This document shows positions 57,644 through 64,000 of a stretch of DNA of 64,000 nt, piece after piece; position 1 is the first letter of the stretch; every line of letters begins with the position of its first letter. Source of the DNA: Phoronis australis. Its lineage: Eukaryota; Phoronida; Phoronidae. The notes beneath the pieces are model-generated. The model was given only the letters and a program-made list of their open reading frames with translations. It was not told the origin of the DNA and made no database searches. The translations under genes were made by a program, and so were the position numbers. The DNA lies in assembly GCA_002633005.1 (NCBI GenBank), contig NMRA01000202.1, positions 370,688-434,687 on the forward strand, read 5' to 3'.

Positions 57644-58008
57644 TCCTACCTTCAGGCGTGCAGTTACGAAGCAAACGTAGGAAATGACACATTTCGGTTA
57701 AAGATTTTGAAGTCTCTGTTGATCAGTCATGAAAAACCTGTGCTGAATGAGCAGCTCACCGGTGTGCAGCGCCCGCTGGTCATGTTCTGTTAGACTTGTG
57801 GGCTCCCTACCGTTTGATACACACTCCCTCCTTGCATGCCCTTCTGTCTGCTGTCACAGTTTATTTCACTTTTCATTTCGCTTCTACGCCCATTTCACCT
57901 ATTGCCTGACGATGAGACATGTGGTCTTGAATGTAGCAACTATTTTAACTTCTTAGTCCGTTATGTCTCTTGGTGGTTTGCTTCATAACTGCACGCCTGA
58001 AGGTAGGA
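57644..58008. mobile_element. 365-bp MITE with 33-bp inverted ends
   Basis: The left end TCCTACCTTCAGGCGTGCAG and the following TTACGAAGCAAAC match the reverse complement of 57976-58008 over 33 bases with one mismatch. No target duplication is evident. An open frame inside is not protein-like. Confidence 0.8.
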
Positions 58009-61000
58009 GATTGTATAGATACTTCGATCGAGTATGTATTAAGCTGTCTAACAAAAAGTACAATACAAGTTTAGGTTCGTAATCGTAAACACATTGTAGA
58101 CAACCAATCAGAACACAGGCAGCACTTAGTTGAAATATCCATTAGAAAAAATGTACTCGAAAAGACTCACAAGTTTAATCAGATTTTGTCGAAAATGTCT
58201 AGCGCATACAGAGCCTGACTGAAAGGGAAAGCAAAAGATAATGGTAACTTACACTGCACACTTTCACTCCCACTTGTCCAGAAAATTATGAAATTTGTAC
58301 AATTTTACTGCGGCTTATCTTCGAGGGCTCATTCCCCTAGATGTCTCGATTGTCCGGCGGCACTCAGCAATTTTTCCTCATTTTTGTCTCCCTCAGGGTA
58401 AGCACTTTTGCTCTTCTACAAAATAATTAGAAATCATGAAACTTATGCATATTGATAATAAAACTTCATGAAACTTGCCTACCGTGTAAAATTAGACCAA
58501 GGTTGCATTTTCTGCTTTTTGGCCACGATAGAACAAGCCGGCGATACTCAAAAAAGTTGCAAAATGCACAAAATTGACGGTTTCTTAATCCAAAATCACG
58601 ACTCTTATGTGACTACTGTGTACCAACAGATAACGCACTCAGATTTGCATAACACCTTAAATTTTAAAAAAAAAGTTGTTAGAAAATGGTTGCCGGCCAG
58701 GGGGCTGCTTGTCGAAGAGTCTATAATTGACTTTTACCTAGAAATCAGTTTACGGTTGGCTTAGCCTGTTTTACGAAATTGGGCTAAGTCTTAAATTTTG
58801 AAAATCTGTCTGCACGACTCGAAGCCTGCGCGGGAGCAGGCTAAAAGCCAAAACAAACAGACAAAAATCAGCTTTTGGCTATAGACTCTTCGAGTAACAT
58901 GAAAAGTCTGAGGGGTACATGTACCTGTATTTTCAGCTAAAATTTGCCTTGCCGCCAGCCGTACGTGATAGAGTGTTAAGAACATCCACGTTAGCAAAAA
59001 AGGTCAACGGGCCAAAAACTGCATTTTTAAAAACAGATTCAATGAATCAAAATAGCATTCGTAAACACAGTATGTACACGTAGAGTAAATCTCAAAATGT
59101 CGAGACAATCCAGCACTCTCCAATTTCTACTGAAAAGAGGAATTGGACTGAAGTAGCTATTGAAGGCCACCTATACCCTGTGACACAGCGCCACCTGTAC
59201 TGAAAAGTGGCCCTGTGGAAACATGAACGCCGATACACGGAATTCCGTGGGTCGGCATCAATGCGCATGCTTGGTCGAAAGTTTATCGATCACATTGCCA
59301 CCACTTGCCCTGTACTTTTGTTTGGGTTTAGCCACGGGATCGGTGTTCCCTTGATTTTGTTTATTTCGATCACTGCACGTTTTAATAAATTGCAACTACT
59401 CAAGTCAAAGGTGGTCGCCACACTACATAACAGTAAACTGAAAGGGGTTTCCTAGATTTTAACTTAATGTTATGACGTCGGTTTCCAATGAGAAGCCATG
59501 ATAAACAACATTCCGCAGTGCTACCTTTCGTAGCATTTTGAAAGAGTGTAGGGCCACCTATTGACAGCCCGGATGCTTTCTCAGTGTTACGTGCTGTAAC
59601 AGGTGCTATAAACTAAATTCTTATCAATTAGTGTGCCTTCATTTTGGTACTTACACAAGTGTGTAGCGTGGAGTTTAATTTAGCTACATAACAACAATAG
59701 GGCAGACCCGAATTATGCAGCGAGACTCGACTCTCGCTGTATTTACCCACAACCGTCCGTCAACCTCTTTGTAGCGTCGTTTTCGCTCCACTGGAGTTCC
59801 AGGGGATATTTAATGTTAGTTTTTTTTTCTCTCCTGCATTATTCTATTCGTCCTTCCAATGCCAACGAAGTCACTTTTGTGCTGTGGGCTGCAAGTCCGA
59901 CAGGAGAAAGCTGGATAGACTTGACAAATTTCCGTGAATGCGTGATGTTAGGTTTCCGAGTACCTTCAGTGATATTCCAGATTAATGAAAACAGCCCGCT
60001 TCCTTACCTCCAGGAGAAAAGAGAGTAATCCGAGACTGCCCTGTTGATAGTCTATCCGCTTGTTTACTGCGACGACATTGCGATGTTTTGGACCCAGTAA
60101 AATGAAATAAAAATTACAAAATTAAAAGCGATAATAACAATTCGGTCAGAATTACGTGTCGCTGTAAAATATTAATCACTTCAAAAATTATTACGCGGTC
60201 TATCTTCATTTTTCTTAACACTCAGTAGCATACAACGGGTTCCACCGTTGGAGCACACCGACTAATCTAAACACATAATTTTGTAAACATTTCAAATGCT
60301 CAACTGCCCAGTTACCTGAATCAAAATTTAAAATAAATTGATGTGATTGTACATTTGCATTTCTGTAAGTGGGTTCCGAACGCCATAATAGCGTCAGACA
60401 CGTCTTCACTATACATCTGCATTCATAGAATGGGTCAGGAACTCTTTGATAAAAACGCCAACTCACTATCATCACATTGTCGCATAAAGTTGAGAAACTC
60501 GGACTTCAGGAGCTTGAAATGGAAACATGTGCAAATATTATATGTCATGACCTTTTCTATGATGTATCACTACTCACTGAGGTATCATTTTATTTCTTAC
60601 CTTCGATGAATGTAGTATACATTCTAAGCACTGCGGTGTAATGTAAGTTTTAAAACAATTTTTCTATCGTTTGTTCTTTTAACGATGTCGCTCGGAGAGC
60701 TACTGCACAGATGCGATCCGCAAACAAGGAGCATTTTAGACAATTTGAGAAATGCAGAAAGAAGTTATCTAACCACAAATGTCCATCGTTTTTAACGAAC
60801 TCTGCTCTTGAGAGGCACTACTGCCGAAGTATACTGAATTTTAGTAAAGATTATATTGATTTTCATATAACAGCGGTAATGTCGTGACTAATAATCACAA
60901 CAATAAACGTAATAATATAACTACCGTATTGCCGCGCCATTAGGCCCATGGGCCTCTGTGCAGAACAGCGCTTATGTGCGAATCTTAAGCGTATGCGCCT

Positions 61001-61400
61001 GTACGCGAACCACTTGGGTAAAAAAGCCGCTAAAAAGGCATTATTTCGGATATGGGCCCACACTGATTTTGCCCCTTTTGAACATCGACTTGTTTCATTC
61101 CTTAAGAAATTTCAGATCTAAACAGCTTAGTGTCAGGTGTGCTTTAAGATACTCGTGTGGCGTTGTTTGTTAGGAACATATTAAGTAAAGTTGCATTTTC
61201 AACAAAATGTTATGTAGGCCTATATGTGAGTTGATGTATGGGCCTATGCAGGAGACATTGGATGGACTTATTGGGGACAAATAAAACAACACAAGGATAA
61301 TATATTTTAGATTGTACTGGGAATTTCAGGGTCACGGCTCTACACTTTGTCAGGAGGTATCAGATGAGTACCTAAATTACAAGAGATAACAAACATTTAC
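58009..61400. other. No gene confirmed
   Basis: About 3.4 kb. A 98-codon frame (58468-58764) and several of 70-88 codons have no recognisable motifs. A 13-bp inverted repeat (CGAAGAGTCTATA, 58713 and 58880) is too short to call. Confidence 0.35.
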
Positions 61401-61640
61401 AATACTCAATGTGTAATTGGGTATCGGATGCTAAGTGGCACTGGTTAGTATAGTACAATTAAAATGGGTACATAATATCGAATGGGTATTGGTCGATTGC
61501 CTGCCAACTGGGTGGAGCAAAACGGCAATTTTTTAGTAAGTACCAAAGGGGTACAAACTGCCAAATGGGCAAATATGATATAAAGTACCAAGTGGGTACA
61601 ACAAACAGCCAAATGGGATATAACAACCTCCAAATATACG
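61401..61640. repeat. Degenerate short tandem repeat of CCAAATGGG type
   Basis: CCAAATGGGTACAA-like words occur about eight times with irregular spacing (for example CGAATGGGTA, CCAACTGGGT, CCAAAGGGGTA, CCAAGTGGGTA). The minus-strand frames with repeated Pro-Leu-Gly/Phe-Gly words come from this. Confidence 0.6.
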
Positions 61641-61701
61641 CCCGATCGTATATTTCCTGTCAATTTTACACACTGGGGAGCAATACTGTAGCTGGCGCAC
61701 A

Positions 61702-61819
61702 CCGGGGTTAATTAATAAACTCAACATTTCCCTAAGCTCTTGCTGTTTTATTGCGGCAGCCAGGGGGGGGTGCAGGCCGGGCCCCCTGNCCCCCCCCCGC
61801 CCCGCTTATTCCGTCTATG
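61702..61819 (+). mobile_element. Right-end fragment of the 53765 hAT5-like family
   Basis: From ACCGGGGTTAATTAATAAAC through TGCTGTTTTATT, a G run and GGGCCCCCTG to CCGTCTATG it matches 54663-54789. The left part is missing. An N at 61789 lies in the C run, probably a base-calling problem. Confidence 0.8.
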
Positions 61820-62440
61820 GTCTCACAGGTAAGAGTTCATTGTTGAAAATTCACTTTAATTACGCTTTTGGTGTCCCTTTGTTATGAAACTTGGGAAGGT
61901 TTTAGGATTCGATCATGCATATTTTCCTAAATGGAAACTATTCCCTCTATAGGGCCTACTTAAATTGGGCATAACTTAGGATGGGCCTGTTTGCAGGATA
62001 CAGTACTGCTTGGTGATACGAGGAGCAGCTTGCAGATCGACCATGATTGGCTATCACATGCGCGCACCCAGGGGGGTGCTCGGATGAGCGCCCCCATTTG
62101 GCTAAGTGGGCAAAAAGGTCCGCCTCAGTGAAACAAAAAGTCCGAGAAAACGAGACAAAAGTCCGCTAAAACGGTGCAGACACACAGTGAAGGTGGTACC
62201 CCGTCTTTTTAGTTCTCCCGCTTTTTTGTCAGCAAAAGGTCCACATCGCCAGAAATTCGAACTCCCCCTATTAAAGGCTGGGTGCACGCATGTATCAGGT
62301 CCCTGTACTTACTTTCGAGACTCATCCTACGTAAGACACTTCAACACCTAACCATTCCTGGATCTGGTAGCACAAACCAAGGCTGTGGTGCACCTGGCTG
62401 AACTGACACTGTGCTATAAGTAGCAGCTTTCGCACAGAAG
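61820..62440. other. No gene seen
   Basis: A GC hairpin (GGGGGGTGCTC / GAGCGCCCCC, near 62071-62095) is the only structure noticed. Confidence 0.35.
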
Positions 62441-62735
62441 TCACCATGTCTGATAAATGACGTTGATGCAGTGGTGGGGGTGGGTGGGTTGCCATTGTGC
62501 AAATAAACTAGTACGAAACCTTAGTTGAAAGAAATTATTATTGTGATTGGTTGGCTTTGAAGGAAATCTCCGTTCGTTATTGACCAATTTTTTGCAAAGT
62601 AGACTTCTCACGGCATCTCTAAATTTCATTCGCTTGCCTTGGTCTCGAAGAAAGAGTAAACGAGCTCTTTGCAAGATCAGAATTCACTTTTTCCAAGTAA
62701 AGAGAAAATGGGGACCACATTTATGGCGGTAGTTG
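62441..62735 (-). pseudogene. Rhodopsin-type GPCR relic (TM7 and tail only)
   Basis: On the minus strand, shifting frames give VVPIFSLLGK, VNSDLA and LVYSFFETK, then MKFRDAVRSLLCKK and a basic tail. Placed together they follow the end of TM7 of class A receptors (the N-S-x-L-N-P-x-x-Y-S-F region) and the F-R-x-A-x-x-x-L-L-C start of the cytoplasmic tail. The Asn-Pro of NPxxY is altered and at least two frameshifts are needed, so it is a pseudogene. TM1-TM6 were not found upstream. The call rests on a short motif. Confidence 0.4.
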
Positions 62736-64000
62736 GCCTATAACACAATTTAACGCAGGTTTATTGCTGTTTCCAGTATCAATCATGTTAATCATGTGAG
62801 CTTATTGTCAATACGTTTGTTATTCTAGCGAACCTGGTCTCAAAAAGTATAGAAAAACACAATCCCTTCACACACGAACGCACGGATAATTTATGTCGTT
62901 ATAAAGAGTTGTGATGTTTCACTAAAAGCGTTCTATGCCAGTGGATAATGATAGGTATCGTACATGCCCAGTTCGTTGCTAAAGTTCACTAATATCTCCA
63001 TTATTTCTAGCATGTACTATATTGTGCATATTGTGCCATATACATCATGCATCCCGTAGCTCATACAGTGTTTATAACAACACATTTTTGTATTATGTAC
63101 TAGGAAAAATATATCTTATGTTTTCTTGTTTTATTTAATTTTGAATACCATTTCATCTGATGTCTTATATTAGTACCGTATTTCATGTCCCTTATTATCA
63201 CAGATAATATCTGGCAACTGGGTATGGATAAGGCCAAATTGTTCCCATTCTAGAAAATGTGGCTCCTCCAATAAGATTTTAGAAGACTTCCGATATGTTA
63301 CAGAGGAGCCCAAAAGCTTTCATTTTGCATATAATTCACTTCTGTTGCAATTGGTTTTGGGTATTTCATTACTTCACCTAGGCCAATTTCAGGTATCTTT
63401 CAACTCATAATGATGCTGGAAAGGTTACAGATTGTCCTGTTGCACTACGTGTACCTAATTCATGACATCAACTTAAGCGACAACAAACGTACATATACTA
63501 GGAAGATGTCGATTAGCTGTTGCCAATAATAGCTGCGAAGACAATATTTTGAACTGATATGACCTAGTTCTTGTTTTACACATTTAGATTCATTTCTATT
63601 ACATTTCTCAAGTATCTACACGTATAACTTACTTCGCACGTTACTTATTTGTTTTTTCATTGAAATTGTGCGTTTTGTTTTTCACAGCGTATATTTGTGT
63701 CAGTGCAATGTGGTTTGTTGTACATGAGATTATTGCGCGTGCTCATTTAAAGTCCTTGTTGCAAACTGCCCATGTGGTTCTATTATCCGAAAATACTTAC
63801 TACATAAATTCTTATTTTCGACACCCTTTCTTTATATTCTTTTCGCCTTTCTTGCCAAAAGCGATTTTTTAACAGTATTTGACCCATCTCTCTGAGCGTA
63901 TGATTACCGGTTGTCATCGGTTATTTCCGTACCCACATTTCCGGCTCATCAGTTCAGGAATTTGTCCTGAACGCCGCCATTTTTTCCTTGTAACTGAATG
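62736..64000. other. No gene confirmed
   Basis: AT-rich, with nothing recognisable up to the window end. A 70-codon frame at 63660-63872 starts with a hydrophobic stretch but has no supporting context. Confidence 0.3.

Noticed and set aside
58713-58892. CGAAGAGTCTATA inverted repeat as a transposon end
   Set aside because: Only 13 bases match, there is no flanking duplication, and the homology does not extend.
1-64000. CRISPR array, phage or bacterial defence system
   Set aside because: No evenly spaced short repeats with unique spacers, no operons and no bacterial gene starts; the DNA is animal.

Overview
This is an AT-rich stretch of animal nuclear DNA. The evidence is introns with GT-AG borders and matching phase, CR1/L2/Jockey-type LINE remains, several THAP zinc-finger domains, a rhodopsin-type GPCR relic, many inverted-repeat DNA transposons and long microsatellites. 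Nothing is bacterial: there are no operons, no ribosome-binding-site gene starts and no CRISPR. The transposon mix suits a marine invertebrate (cnidarian, lancelet, hemichordate or similar), but I cannot fix the phylum. No complete intact gene is visible. One convincing host-type gene fragment (two exons, 7055-7712, + strand) joins in frame; I do not recognise its product.

Layout. 1-13 kb: a 50-bp palindromic satellite (1.7-2.56 kb) and a smaller inverted copy (12.95-13.2 kb) share the same unique-sequence end in opposite orientation. Between them lie the two exons, a 1.5-kb THAP element (8328-9832), a hairpin MITE and an 83-bp minisatellite. 13.6-17.3 kb: an acidic ORF convergent with a broken THAP domain, then a 2.17-kb terminal-inverted-repeat element containing a deleted LINE, then a diverged MITE. 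19-21.1 kb: an imperfect palindrome of about 1.9 kb, invaded by a 148-bp hAT MITE with a perfect 8-bp target duplication, ending in a CATA microsatellite. 21-28 kb: mostly empty. 28-32.7 kb: a 232-bp near-perfect direct duplication touching an N, two diverged copies of one repeat, a hAT5-like MITE, an 830-bp ATC-rich tract and a 401-bp MITE. 33.8-35.4 kb: the second THAP element, inverted relative to the first. 37.9-38.7 kb: RNase H and C-terminal fragments of retroelements. 39.6 kb: a nearly perfect foldback element with a 9-bp flanking repeat. 41.5-43.7 kb: a decayed transposon gene with a Cys-rich tail. 45-62 kb: more copies of the hAT5-like family, two THAP relics (49.98 and 52.3 kb), a pair of histone-type 3' stem-loops (53.4 kb), a tRNA-like segment, a possible first exon (57.4 kb) and a GPCR relic (62.5 kb).

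How the parts relate. Most of the window is layered transposon debris: short inverted-repeat elements inserted in older ones, with THAP transposase remains recurring at five sites in at least four types. The sequence gives no support for a working multi-gene system. The features most worth checking are the foldback element at 39.6 kb, the long palindrome at 19-21 kb, the paired inverted repeats at 1.6 and 13.2 kb, the tandem histone-type stem-loops and the two-exon gene.
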